A DNA stretch of 39,987 nt, from assembly GCA_041500225.1 (NCBI GenBank), contig JBGQLV010000014.1:1-39987 (forward strand). Direction: 5' to 3'. The stretch is from 0-14-3-00-41-53 sp041500225 (GTDB lineage: Bacteria > Nitrospirota > Thermodesulfovibrionia > Thermodesulfovibrionales > SM23-35). Below the pieces are notes generated by a model that made no database searches, was not told where the DNA came from, and worked only from the letters and a program-made list of their open reading frames with translations. Numbering within the stretch: position 1 is the stretch's first letter; every line of letters begins with the position of its first letter. Below, piece after piece: positions 1 to 8,246 of the stretch. The position numbers were made by a program, and so were the translations under genes.

Positions 1-2
1 TG

Positions 3-59
3 TCTTACAAAGGTGCTGCTGGTAAAGCTTTTTCTGCATATATGCCTGCCTTAAAATGA
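3..59 (+). CDS. C-terminal fragment of an unknown protein
   Basis: An open frame enters from the left edge and ends with TGA at 57-59, giving the last 18 residues (SYKGAAGKAFSAYMPALK). The other two forward frames stop earlier. The Ala/Lys/Tyr-rich tail could be the end of a small periplasmic or cytochrome-like protein, but nothing diagnostic is left and I assign no function. Confidence 0.35.
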   Translation, partial: SYKGAAGKAFSAYMPALK

Positions 60-139
60 ATGAATTGCTTTTTTTGGGTTAATAGATAAAAGGCGGGGCA
101 TTGTGTTTGAACGGCTTATTTTGCCGATAGTCAGACAGT

Positions 140-277
140 ATGGCTCATAAAAATAAAGAGGCAAAATCCTCGGAGGTCGGAACGACCGAGAATGAGAGAA
201 AATACGATGCACCGCCCTTTATCAAGATTAGAACTGTCAAAAAATATATTATGAGCGAAAGTCAATCCTGCTTGTAA
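140..277 (+). CDS. doubtful 45-residue small ORF
   Basis: ATG at 140 opens a 45-codon frame ending TAA at 275-277. The predicted peptide is hydrophilic (starts MAHKNKEAKSSEVG, ends KYIMSESQSCL). I see no good ribosome binding site, and codons 11-17 lie on a GTCGGAACGACC palindrome of a kind found elsewhere in this window. The rest of 60-350 holds no other recognisable gene. It may be spurious or the remains of a gene. Confidence 0.22.
   Translation: MAHKNKEAKSSEVGTTENERKYDAPPFIKIRTVKKYIMSESQSCL
169..190. repeat. short palindromic repeat, GTCGGAACGACC core
   Basis: The arms GGTCG and CGACC (175-187) flank a 3-nt loop and are themselves bracketed by CTCGG and GAG. The core resembles the GTCGGTACGAC palindrome at 15773-15783 and the insertion in polA at about 24246-24297, so I treat these as one loose family. 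Confidence 0.5.
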
Positions 278-350
278 AGAAATTTATGTCTGGATCAGGG
301 GAAATAAAAGCTGGTGTTAGCTCTACAAAAGTCGTTAAAATAAATCGAAA

Positions 351-1130
351 ATGACCCGAAACGATTTAAATTATTTCAAAAAATGGTTCTCAGATTACTG
401 CAAATCCTTCTATTCATCCGATATTGAGGATCAGAAGAACATCTATCTTAAAGAGCAGCATACCTTAAATGTATGTGAGAACATAACCGAGATAGCCAAA
501 GAACTATCTCTAAGCAACGATCAGATAATTCTATCTGAGGCAGTAGCCCTTTTCCACGATATCGGAAGGTTTCCGCAGTATGCAAAATACAAAACATTCA
601 GGGATAATATCTCTGTCAATCATGGGCTTCTTGGAGCGCAGACACTACTCGGAAAAAAGATTCTTCAGAATCTTCCTGATAACGAACAGGGATTAATTAT
701 CCAGGCAGTAAAATTCCACAATGCCTTTTCTATACCAAAAACAGAAAAAGAGGATATTGTTTTTTTCATCAAATTAATAAGAGATGCGGATAAGCTGGAT
801 ATATGGCGTGTATTTATAGAATATTATGAAAGTCCCGATGAAAACAGGGCCTCAGCAGTAGGTCTCGGATTGCCCGACATTCCTGAATATTCAGAGGATG
901 TAATATTATGCCTTTATAAAAAGAAGATTGTATCTCTGTCAAAAATAAAGACATTGAATGATTTTAAACTATTGCAACTGTCATGGATATATGACCTGAA
1001 TTTTAAACCCTCCTTTAGATTACTGTTAGAAAGAGATTATATAGACAGGATTACTGTAAAGTTGCCGCAAACAGATGAGATTCAAAAGGCATCATTTTTC
1101 TTAGAGGAATTTGTGTTTCAGAGATTATAA
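351..1130 (+). CDS. HD-domain metal-dependent phosphohydrolase
   Basis: A 259-residue protein with the HD-superfamily metal ligands in order: an early His in QHTLNVCENI, the HD doublet in ALFHDIGRF (about residue 69), a further His in VKFHNAF, and Asp in RDADKLDIW. This pattern is that of small HD phosphohydrolases acting on nucleotides or other phosphoesters; the substrate cannot be read from the sequence. It has no signal peptide or membrane segment and is probably cytosolic. The ATG at 351 is the first start in an A-rich leader with no strong Shine-Dalgarno. It stands alone on the plus strand and converges with the TPR gene (stop at 1143). I am confident of the domain, not of the role. Confidence 0.8.
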   Translation: MTRNDLNYFKKWFSDYCKSFYSSDIEDQKNIYLKEQHTLNVCENITEIAKELSLSNDQIILSEAVALFHDIGRFPQYAKYKTFRDNISVNHGLLGAQTLLGKKILQNLPDNEQGLIIQAVKFHNAFSIPKTEKEDIVFFIKLIRDADKLDIWRVFIEYYESPDENRASAVGLGLPDIPEYSEDVILCLYKKKIVSLSKIKTLNDFKLLQLSWIYDLNFKPSFRLLLERDYIDRITVKLPQTDEIQKASFFLEEFVFQRL

Positions 1131-1142
1131 AAATACTGATTA

Positions 1143-1910
1143 TCAGTGCGTCAATGATGTTTGCTTTTTTAATTTATGCGAAAGCTTGCCGATGTATTTG
1201 TTCAATGGGTGTGATCTTTTAAGGAAAGGAAGGGGAGGTTGTCTCCGTATCCCGAGTTTTTTCAGTTCATTAAAAAGGTTTCTGTTTCCCATGTCTATCT
1301 CAAGTCCCTTTTTAAAAGAAGCGTACGCTTCTTTCCTTTTATTGGCTGCAAGATAAGCCTTTCCCATGTTTAGATATAAAATCGGGAAGAAAAACTCTTC
1401 ACCAAAAGGCATCTGTTCTTTCAGAATCTTGAAGGCATGCCTGCAGGTGTTTACTCCTTTCGAATAATTTTTATTCACAATTGCCTCGAGACAGCCTTGA
1501 TATGACCAGATAAAAGGGTTATTTGGGTAATGCTCAAGGGCGTCAGTCAGTAACTGCAATGCTTCATTTTGATTATTTCTTCTAAAAAGGTCTTCCGCCT
1601 CTTTAATGTAATCCCCATATGTTTTATTTTGCGCAACCTTTTCCGCTTTCAAGGCTTTTATAGCCTGATGCTGCTGACTCTGCACAAGCTCTGTTAACCT
1701 TTTATCAAGGTCTGGTTCATTCAGGATATTCTTGTAGCTAATCTTTTGCGAGGAGATCACCTCTCCTTTATGATATATCCGGGTTATCATAAGAGGGTTT
1801 TTTATTCCAAGATCTTCCGAATCTATTAAATACTCCTCCCCTGCCAGATTTATCTTTTTGTTGAACTCTTTGCGAAGCTTGGATGTAATTTTAACAGATT
1901 CTTTATTCAT
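1143..1910 (-). CDS. TPR-repeat protein, function unknown
   Basis: A 255-residue soluble protein. The first 75 residues form a basic beta-rich segment (KITSKLRKEFNKKINLAGEEY) of no recognised family. From about residue 95 there are helical pairs typical of tetratricopeptide repeats (AEDLFRRNNQNEALQLLTDAL, then YLNMGKAYLAANKRKEAYASF with GLEID). TPRs mediate protein-protein contact, so a scaffold role is plausible. The C-terminal 40 residues are very basic (FLKRSHPLNKYIGKLSHKLKK) and could contact nucleic acid or an acidic partner. It lies next to tRNA-Arg on the same strand, but no operon partner is evident. Confidence 0.65.
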   Translation of the reverse strand: MNKESVKITSKLRKEFNKKINLAGEEYLIDSEDLGIKNPLMITRIYHKGEVISSQKISYKNILNEPDLDKRLTELVQSQQHQAIKALKAEKVAQNKTYGDYIKEAEDLFRRNNQNEALQLLTDALEHYPNNPFIWSYQGCLEAIVNKNYSKGVNTCRHAFKILKEQMPFGEEFFFPILYLNMGKAYLAANKRKEAYASFKKGLEIDMGNRNLFNELKKLGIRRQPPLPFLKRSHPLNKYIGKLSHKLKKQTSLTH

Positions 1911-1950
1911 CAGAGAAAAAAAGCCTCTTATATTTTAGCAGTTTTACTAG

Positions 1951-2024
1951 CGCGCCCAGGAGGATTTGAACCCCCGACCTGCGGATTCGTAGTCCGACGC
2001 TCTATCCATCTGAGCTATGGGCGC
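1951..2024 (-). tRNA. tRNA-Arg(ACG)
   Basis: The cloverleaf can be folded by hand. The acceptor pairs GCGCCCA with TGGGCGC, the D stem is GCTC/GAGC, the anticodon stem is TCGGA/TCCGC around loop CTACGAA (anticodon ACG), and the T arm is GGGGG-TTCAAAT-CCTCC. The discriminator is G. The 3' CCA is not encoded: the bases following read CTA on the gene strand. Confidence 0.95.
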
Positions 2025-2078
2025 ACCTATTTTATTGCTATAATACCACAGCAATAAGCATAAATGCAGTGTGCCATT

Positions 2079-2756
2079 TTATTTATCGGCCTTGCTGTTT
2101 GCTTCATCGTTTATTTTAGAAATAGCCTCTCTTGTCCACTGTCCTAAAGGTTTTTCGTGAAAATAGCCTTTTATATAAATCTGCACTTTTTCTTTACGTT
2201 CTAATAATTTTTCAAGAAAAGGCAGAGCAGGTTTAAACCCCGCTTCTCCCACTGCCCATGCTGCCAGACCAAGGGTTTCAGCATCTTCGCTCCGGAACAC
2301 TTCTAATACTATATCCTGAAAAAAAGTTATGGCTTCGGCTGAGAGTTTACCCATTCTCCCTATCCCCCAAAGGCCACCTTTTATTAAAGGCGGCTCTTCA
2401 AAGGCATGGGCGATCATCATGCTCCCATAAGGGTCGAGCAATTCAGGGATATCCACAATAATTTCGGCAATGGTCTGAGGAGCACTCCAGCCGATCCCGC
2501 CGGATTCGTCCATTATTGACCAGAAAAGGTTTCTGATATAATCCCGCACTTTTTCTTTTTCCCCTGCTTGCCACCACCTTTGCATAAATTTAGCCACAGT
2601 TTCAATGGCAGCCCAGCGTAGTCTTTCATCAATATCGTAAAGGCTAAACCGGAGTTCTTTCCAAAAGTGTCTGTCCTTCTCGCATAGCTCAAGCAAACGG
2701 TCGTAATCTCTTTGTTCCAGAAGATCCCTGACCCGCTGCTTTATTGATTTATCCAT
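2079..2756 (-). CDS. DVU0298-like HEAT-repeat protein
   Basis: A 225-residue protein made of alpha-helical pairs (DERLRWAAIETVAKFM, SAPQTIAEIIVDIPELL, GLAAWAVGEAGFKPALPFLEKLL), as in HEAT/PBS-lyase-like solenoids. Its composition and the IMDESGGIGWSAP segment match my memory of the DVU0298 family seen in sulfate reducers and Nitrospirota, whose function is unknown. The ending GYFHEKPLGQWTREAISKI is typical of that group. No signal peptide. The leftward transcript would run on towards tRNA-Arg. The family call rests on recognition, not alignment. Confidence 0.65.
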   Translation of the reverse strand: MDKSIKQRVRDLLEQRDYDRLLELCEKDRHFWKELRFSLYDIDERLRWAAIETVAKFMQRWWQAGEKEKVRDYIRNLFWSIMDESGGIGWSAPQTIAEIIVDIPELLDPYGSMMIAHAFEEPPLIKGGLWGIGRMGKLSAEAITFFQDIVLEVFRSEDAETLGLAAWAVGEAGFKPALPFLEKLLERKEKVQIYIKGYFHEKPLGQWTREAISKINDEANSKADK

Positions 2757-2805
2757 TTTTCATACTTAATATAGTAAAGATAAGGTTCGAAAATATCTTA
2801 TAGTA

Positions 2806-2938
2806 TAGTGTCTTAGAAATGACTCTACACATATTGTCATTCCGGACTTGATCCGGAATCCAGTCTTTTGAATCTGGATTCCCGCTTTCGCGGGAATGAC
2901 GGCTCTCTGAGTATTGTAACGCTGTTAATGAGACACTA
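2806..2938. repeat. MITE-like element with REP core and TAGTGTCT ends
   Basis: Outer inverted ends TAGTGTCT (2806-2813) and AGACACTA (2931-2938) enclose an inner dyad beginning GTCATTCCGG (2836) and ending GGGAATGAC (to 2900), with ATCCAG/CTGGAT in the middle. The element at 15837-15973 has the same outer ends and the same inner GTCATTCC core. It lies between the HEAT-protein gene and mutS2. Confidence 0.7.
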
Positions 2939-2962
2939 CACTAGTTGTATTAAACCACAACC

Positions 2963-3130
2963 AAGACAGGGCAGATGTGCTGAAAAAGCTATACCAGCGA
3001 TTCCTTGTAGTCCTTCAATGTGGGCAGCCAGCCTTATGCCAAAAGACACTAACTGTTAGGTTTGCAGTCATGTGTATCCTAATTAAATCTTATCGCTTTG
3101 TATGGGTTTTTCAGCATGTCTGCCTGTCTT
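2963..3130. repeat. long imperfect inverted repeat downstream of mutS2
   Basis: The left arm 2963-2992 (begins AAGACAGGGCAGATGTGCTG) and the right arm 3102-3130 match as reverse complements at most of about 29 positions. They enclose about 109 bp with no gene I recognise. The right arm ends 18 bp short of the mutS2 stop (3148), so a transcript would form a large hairpin there. It could be a MITE, an IS remnant or part of the mutS2 terminator. Confidence 0.55.
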
Positions 3131-3147
3131 TTCCTGGAACGTTTGGG

Positions 3148-5538
3148 TCATTTCATTATCACTATCGTAACCCCATTCCCTCCTTCAAATTGCTTTCCGC
3201 TTCTGTATTGCGTCACGAGGGGATGTTCTGTAATGTAATCGCGTACTGCCTTAAGCAAGGCACCGGTGCCTATTCCGTGAATAATGGTAACTTCTTCAAG
3301 ACCAGATAGAGAGGCATGATTCAGGAAAGGTTCGAGCCTTGATAAAGCCTCATCAACCCTCAGACCTACAAGGTTCAACACAGATGAAATCTTCTCTTCA
3401 GTTTCCTCATCCTTTTTAACAACTGCTGCCGACTCAGGTAATTTACCCCTCTTAAGGCTTATATCTGATATAGGTACCTCTATACCTCTGCTCCCAATCA
3501 TCACTTTTATTCGGTTATGCTTCTTATCAATTTTAACTATTTTTGCATCATATCCAATGGACCTAACAAATACCAAATCCCCTTCCCTTATTTCGTCCAT
3601 CGATAATGAAATTTCTTTATGAAATTCTTTTAATTTCTCTTCAACCTGCTGCTGAGTTTTTTCAACCTTCTTTATGGCCTCATGTCTTTTCTCCCTTTTT
3701 GCCTCTTCAAGGATTGCATGCACTTGCCTCTTTGTAGCCATGATGACATCTTGAGCCTCGTTATATGCCTTTTCCAGTATTTCCATTTTCTGTCTCTCTG
3801 CCTCGGCAAGCCTTTCTTTTAAGCTTCTCTCCTTCTTTTCAATTTCATTAGTCTGCCGTTGCAGCTCATTAAAGGCTTGTTCGCACTGCAGCCTCTTTTC
3901 CTTTAATTCTGACAGGAGATTGTAAAATTCCACATTCATATTACCCTGTAATTCTTTAGCAAAATCAATAATGCTTTCAGGCAAGCCATATCTCCTCGCT
4001 ATATCAAGGGCATGAGCTTGACCCGGTTCCCCTACTGTCAATCTGTATAGAGGAGTAAGGGTATTCTGGTCAAACTCCATGGAGGCATTAACCATTCCTT
4101 CTGTTCTGTATACAAACCCCACAATATCTGTAAGATGTGTAGTAGCAAAGACGAGAGAACCTTTTTCTTTTAAATCTCTTAAGATTGCACATGCAATGGA
4201 AGCACCCTGAACAGGTTCGGTTCCTGTACCCAGTTCATCCATCAGGACAATCGTCTTTTTCGCCCCAGCGAATCTCTGAGAATCAGCCTTCTTCAGTATC
4301 TCTGAGATATTGGAGATGTGGGCAGAGAAAGTAGAAAGGCTGCTTTCTATGGATTGCTCATCTCCTATATCAACGAGGAGTTCGTTAACAAGGGGAAAGG
4401 CAGATGAGGAATCAGCGGGCACTGGTATCCCTGACAGTGCCATGAGCAGGAGCAGACCTACTGTCTTAATGGTTATGGTCTTTCCTCCGGCATTTGGGCC
4501 TGTTATGACCATCACTGAGTTTTCACTGCCGAGGCTGAGGTCAAGAGGAACGACTTCTTTTATAACACCATCCTTCTGCAACAGCATGAGTAGCGGGTGT
4601 TTTGCTCTTACCAGTTTGATCACAGATGAATCATTTATCTGTGGAACATCCATTTTCAGGAGGTCAGTAAATCTTGCGATGCTATTTAAGACATCGAGGT
4701 AAACGATCGTCTTGAACTGTGCCTCAATTTCATCCACTACCTTTCTTATCCTATGGCAGATATCTCTCAAGATGCGTATCTCTTCTGCCTTTTCTTCAGC
4801 AATGATATTTTCTAACTCATTGGCAAGCCCTATTATTTCTAACGGCTCTATAAACGCCGTCTCTCCTGACTTAGAGACATCGTGCACCACACCTGATACC
4901 TGTCCTTTCGAATCCATCCTTATGGGAATGACCCACCTTTCTGCCCTTTTTGTGACGAAGTTGTCCTGCAAAAAGGGGATTACCTTCCTTTCCCTTACTA
5001 TCTCTTCCAATCTCTTCTTTATCCTTCCATCCAGGCTCCTTATACGGGTTCTTAGAAAAGAGAGAGTGGTTGAGGCAGCATCAAGGATATTCCCCTCGTT
5101 GTCCAGAGACCTCTCCATAGTTTCAAGTATGCCGGGGAATCCTGTTAAATGTGATGTCAACTCCCTTAATAAAGGGAGGCCGGCTCTTTCTCCAATTTGT
5201 AAGGATACATCAGAAATTATCCTAAGAACAGGCATAAAGGCAATAAGTTCACTTGAGTCAAGGACCGCACCTTCAGGTTTTACTTTTTCTATAAACTGAG
5301 ATATGTCCTGGAAATGAGACAGTTTGAGGGGGGTTCCCTCTTGAGAAAGTCTCTGTATCTCCTGTATCTGACCGAACCTCTTTTCTATATCTTTTCTGTT
5401 ATTCAGAGGATGGACTTCAAGGATAGATTTTTGAGCGGTATCACTGTTGGAGAATCTGGAGATTACATTCAGGATTTTATCGAATTCAAGGACCTGTTCA
5501 GAGATTCGCTGAGGCGAAAAAGATTCCTTTTTTATCAT
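3148..5538 (-). CDS. mutS2: endonuclease MutS2
   Basis: A 796-residue MutS2-family ATPase, a normal length. The N-terminal core/lever region is followed by the ABC-type ATPase with P-loop GPNAGGKT (about 346-353) and Walker B VLMDELGTGTEP, then a long charged coiled-coil (about 530-640) and a C-terminal Smr domain (about 720-796) with HGIGTGALLKAVR and GGNGVTIVIMK. MutS2 acts in recombination suppression and in ribosome-collision rescue, and Smr domains are often nucleases. The usual LDLRG motif at the start of Smr reads LNLVG, so nuclease activity is uncertain. The conserved unknown gene lies immediately upstream (13-bp gap), suggesting cotranscription. Confidence 0.95.
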   Translation of the reverse strand: MIKKESFSPQRISEQVLEFDKILNVISRFSNSDTAQKSILEVHPLNNRKDIEKRFGQIQEIQRLSQEGTPLKLSHFQDISQFIEKVKPEGAVLDSSELIAFMPVLRIISDVSLQIGERAGLPLLRELTSHLTGFPGILETMERSLDNEGNILDAASTTLSFLRTRIRSLDGRIKKRLEEIVRERKVIPFLQDNFVTKRAERWVIPIRMDSKGQVSGVVHDVSKSGETAFIEPLEIIGLANELENIIAEEKAEEIRILRDICHRIRKVVDEIEAQFKTIVYLDVLNSIARFTDLLKMDVPQINDSSVIKLVRAKHPLLMLLQKDGVIKEVVPLDLSLGSENSVMVITGPNAGGKTITIKTVGLLLLMALSGIPVPADSSSAFPLVNELLVDIGDEQSIESSLSTFSAHISNISEILKKADSQRFAGAKKTIVLMDELGTGTEPVQGASIACAILRDLKEKGSLVFATTHLTDIVGFVYRTEGMVNASMEFDQNTLTPLYRLTVGEPGQAHALDIARRYGLPESIIDFAKELQGNMNVEFYNLLSELKEKRLQCEQAFNELQRQTNEIEKKERSLKERLAEAERQKMEILEKAYNEAQDVIMATKRQVHAILEEAKREKRHEAIKKVEKTQQQVEEKLKEFHKEISLSMDEIREGDLVFVRSIGYDAKIVKIDKKHNRIKVMIGSRGIEVPISDISLKRGKLPESAAVVKKDEETEEKISSVLNLVGLRVDEALSRLEPFLNHASLSGLEEVTIIHGIGTGALLKAVRDYITEHPLVTQYRSGKQFEGGNGVTIVIMK

Positions 5539-5550
5539 TAAGGTTATGGA

Positions 5551-6165
5551 CTAAGAAATCTCCTTCCATTTTTCCCTGATCCACTTTAGAATACTGTCAT
5601 AAGACGGCGGCGTTACTAAGAACACCTCTATATCCTTTGGAAACTGTAACCTTACCCTGTCTTCATCCCTTATAATAAAAAGGCCTGCTTCCCCTTCAGA
5701 GAGGTTGCTTTCTATCATTTGCAGGATGTGCTGAAGTCTTTTATCTAAAAGCTCTGTGTAAAACTCAAGAACCTTGGTAAAAACCTCTTTTGTCCTCACC
5801 ACTCTCAGACAATTTCCCCAATCCATAAAAGGACCGAAGATTTCTTCACTTTCAACCGGCAAAAGAACAGCTTCTTCTTCAATCTTTTTCTTAATGATCT
5901 GGAGGGCCCGTTCATTAGTCTTAGCTAATATATTGAGGGCTTCTTCACCTTGGACATAGATGTTTTCACAGAATATCTTTTCCACCTTCCCTATCGCTTC
6001 AAGTCTTTCTAATTGCTGAGTTACTTCATCCCAGTATTTATTAAACAGTTCTTTATATTCATCTGGCGCATCCTCAACAGGATAAACATTTGGTATACAA
6101 TAAAGCTTCCTCTTCCCGGCAAAGCTTTCCGCCGTTGGCTTTTCAATCTGTCCTAACTCAACCAT
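5551..6165 (-). CDS. conserved hypothetical protein, cytosolic
   Basis: A soluble, acidic, helix-rich protein of 204 residues from the chosen start. The N-terminus MVELGQIEKPTAESFAGKRK is characteristic of a conserved uncharacterised family I remember from Nitrospirota and Chloroflexi. The middle has KVEKIFCENIYVQGEEALNIL and the C-terminus has GLFIIRDEDRVRLQFPKDIEVF. I chose ATG at 6165 because GAGAGG lies about six bases upstream of it; an in-frame ATG nine codons earlier (6192) has no such site. It is followed at 13 bp by mutS2 and is probably cotranscribed with it. I cannot name a function. Confidence 0.7.
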   Translation of the reverse strand: MVELGQIEKPTAESFAGKRKLYCIPNVYPVEDAPDEYKELFNKYWDEVTQQLERLEAIGKVEKIFCENIYVQGEEALNILAKTNERALQIIKKKIEEEAVLLPVESEEIFGPFMDWGNCLRVVRTKEVFTKVLEFYTELLDKRLQHILQMIESNLSEGEAGLFIIRDEDRVRLQFPKDIEVFLVTPPSYDSILKWIREKWKEIS

Positions 6166-6197
6166 ATGAACCTCTCTTTTGTCATTACTCAATTATT

Positions 6198-6383
6198 TTA
6201 ACTTACCCTTAATGCTGCATGAAATTGATCTATACCAGACTTAACTGTCAGAAAGAATATTTCAGCAATTAAATACAGAACATGTATGAAGGCTAAAAGC
6301 TCATGAGATTCAGGAACAGCACCATCATGCCTTATCCTCGCAATAATCTGAAATACACGTTGAAAATTGGATAAATTAAAAGG
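6198..6383 (-). pseudogene. possible remnant of a small helical gene
   Basis: Between the lipoprotein gene and the unknown gene upstream of mutS2, one minus-strand frame stays open for 61 codons before TAA at 6198-6200. It gives a natural-looking amphipathic sequence (NLSNFQRVFQIIARIRHDGA, then HELLAFIHVLYLIAEIFF). No ATG, GTG or TTG with a binding site starts it, and upstream it runs into the end of the lipoprotein gene. I read it as a truncated gene or a very small gene with an unusual start. Confidence 0.3.
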
Positions 6384-6391
6384 TGTTCTTC

Positions 6392-6994
6392 TTATCCCTT
6401 TTTTATACCTTCTTTCAATATAATGCCATATTTTGGATGCTCAAAAGCGTGAATTGAGGGCACCTTTGCAAACAACCATGCCCACTGTCTTCCAGGAGGA
6501 GGAAATATTTGTTTGCCGCCTTCAAAAACCCTTATTGACAGCGCAGGGTTATTAGGCTGATTTGATGCTGAGCTTAGGTTAAGACCCTCCATTCTAAAGT
6601 CAGGGAGAAACTCACCAACAGATATCTTAAGATTGGAATTCGGGACTGAAAAATCACTGTTTAATTTCACTGTGTATTCCTGTCTTTTCTTTGCAATCTT
6701 ATCCTCAAAAATTATCTTTGCTGCGCTCCATTTGCCCTTAACAGAATCAGGTATTATTATTTGTGATTTACCCTTTGGCATCATCATGCCAGGTCCTGGA
6801 ACTTGCTGCTGTCCCTCTGGAGATATCGGACCCTGCATCATTGGTCCAGGCGGCATTGGTCCAGGCGGCATCTGTCCTGGTACCATAGGTCCAGGCGTTT
6901 GCGGAACAGGCGGTTGAGCTTCCTTTTTCTTACATGCACTTACTGAAACAGCCAATACAAGACACAACGTTACTGCTAAAACCTTTTTCTTCAT
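6392..6994 (-). CDS. DUF2155 lipoprotein with Pro/Gly/Met-rich linker
   Basis: A 200-residue secreted lipoprotein. It has a lysine-rich start, a hydrophobic stretch and a lipobox ending SVSAC (Cys about 21). Residues about 28-70 form a low-complexity linker of PGPM and MPPGP repeats. The globular C-terminal half (about 95-195) has the DUF2155 pattern: LKISVGEFLPDF, NPALSIRVFEGGKQ, then WAWLFAKVPS and EHPKYGIIL. DUF2155 proteins are small periplasmic or outer-membrane-associated proteins of unknown role. The linker would let the domain reach away from the membrane anchor. It is downstream of tRNA-Ser on the same strand. Confidence 0.75.
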   Translation of the reverse strand: MKKKVLAVTLCLVLAVSVSACKKKEAQPPVPQTPGPMVPGQMPPGPMPPGPMMQGPISPEGQQQVPGPGMMMPKGKSQIIIPDSVKGKWSAAKIIFEDKIAKKRQEYTVKLNSDFSVPNSNLKISVGEFLPDFRMEGLNLSSASNQPNNPALSIRVFEGGKQIFPPPGRQWAWLFAKVPSIHAFEHPKYGIILKEGIKKG

Positions 6995-7157
6995 ACAATC
7001 CTCCCTTTGCCTTCGGCAGTCATAAAGTCAACAATCATTAGTCATCAGATAAAGATACTTTTTGACTTTTAACTTATGGCTACCTTTAATTTAAACTTTT
7101 CGCTTTTTACTGTATTCACAATCAGCTTTCTACTGTTCACTCATCACTGCCGTCTAA

Positions 7158-7250
7158 TGGCGGAGAGGCAGGGATTCGAACCCTGGGTGAGGTTTTATCC
7201 CCACAACCGCTTAGCAGGCGGCTGCCTTAGACCAGCTCGGCCACCTCTCC
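7158..7250 (-). tRNA. tRNA-Ser(GCT)
   Basis: The acceptor pairs GGAGAGG with CCTCTCC. The anticodon stem GCCGC/GCGGT holds loop CTGCTAA (anticodon GCT). A long variable arm (GTGGGG...CCTCAC region) and a T arm with GGTTCGAATCC complete a class II tRNA. Discriminator G and CCA are encoded. Length is 93 nt. Confidence 0.96.
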
Positions 7251-7312
7251 TCAAGCAAATATTATACTAACAACTTAAATTGAACTTTGTAAAGAAATGT
7301 GCCCGTGTCACC

Positions 7313-8158
7313 TTATCCTATATCCCGATGCACGATGCTCAGATCTATCGGATGTTTTTTAAGATAACCCTGCATTCTTTCTACGATGGCCGGAGAACGA
7401 TGATTCCCACCTGTACAACCAATAGCAATTGTCAGGTAGGATCTGCCCTCCCTGATATATAGTGGAATAAGAAAGTCTATTAACTCCTTCATTTTATTCA
7501 GAAATGCCTTTGTTACTTGCTTCTTAAAAACATAATCAGAAACTTTTTTATCTGTCCCTTTCAGCGCCTTTAATTCCGGGACAAAATTTGGATTGGGCAG
7601 AAACCTCACATCGAAAAGCAGGTCAATGTTCTGGGGCGTACCGAATTTAAAGCCAAAAGAAATAAGGACGACTGTCATCAGCTTTTTACCTTTTTGTCCC
7701 CTGTAAAGAGATGTCACAAATTGTCTTAGTTGATGTGGTGTGTAAGAAGATGTATCAACTATTCGGTCTGCTTCCTCTTTCAGAAGAGAAAGCCGTTCCT
7801 TTTCTATCCGGATAGCGTCTTCAATATTCCCGCCGAGCGGATGAGGTCTGCGGGTCTCTTTAAAACGTCTCAAAAGTATATCTTTCTCTGCCTCAAGAAA
7901 AAGGATTTCTGTCCTGTATTTATTCCTGAGGGTTTTTAGTACATTACCGATTTCAGATAAAAATCCTTTTTCTCTTATGTCAATACCTATCCCTATTTTT
8001 TTTAGCTCTTTGTTTTTAGACACGATTGAAACAAATAAATCGATAAGCGCGATAGGAAGATTATCTACACAAAAAAAATCAGAATCTTCAAGGGCTCTTA
8101 GTGCAACAGTCTTACCAGAGCCGGAAAGGCCGGTTATTATGACTATGGTTGGTTTCAA
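7313..8158 (-). CDS. rapZ: RNase adapter / nucleotide-binding protein RapZ
   Basis: About 281 residues, with P-loop GLSGSGKT near the N-terminus, the VDNLP segment, and a C-terminal domain carrying GCTGGNHRSPAIVERM. This is the RapZ (YvcJ/YhbJ) family, which binds nucleotides and sugar phosphates and in enterobacteria guides RNase E to a small RNA. Its role here is inferred only from the family. I set the start at TTG 8158 (MKPTIVIITG), which fits the family. A TTG nine codons upstream (8185) lies in a heptamer-like repeat tract and neither has a clear binding site. It completes the lpt-rpoN-hpf-rapZ cluster and is separated from hpf by about 60-90 bp of repeat-like sequence. Confidence 0.92.
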   Translation of the reverse strand: MKPTIVIITGLSGSGKTVALRALEDSDFFCVDNLPIALIDLFVSIVSKNKELKKIGIGIDIREKGFLSEIGNVLKTLRNKYRTEILFLEAEKDILLRRFKETRRPHPLGGNIEDAIRIEKERLSLLKEEADRIVDTSSYTPHQLRQFVTSLYRGQKGKKLMTVVLISFGFKFGTPQNIDLLFDVRFLPNPNFVPELKALKGTDKKVSDYVFKKQVTKAFLNKMKELIDFLIPLYIREGRSYLTIAIGCTGGNHRSPAIVERMQGYLKKHPIDLSIVHRDIG

Positions 8159-8246
8159 TCTTTTAAATATTGATGCCTGATGCAAGATTCACGATTCATG
8201 AAAAGGGAAAAGTTATTGAGCATTCTGTATCTTGTATCTTGCTTCA

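Noticed and set aside
1111..1356. Forward open frame overlapping the 3' end of the TPR gene
   Set aside because: It starts inside the HD-domain gene and mirrors the TPR gene on the other strand. Its composition is not protein-like.
2868..3059. Forward open frame of 63 codons
   Set aside because: It runs through the REP core and the large inverted repeat, and its sequence is explained by these repeats.
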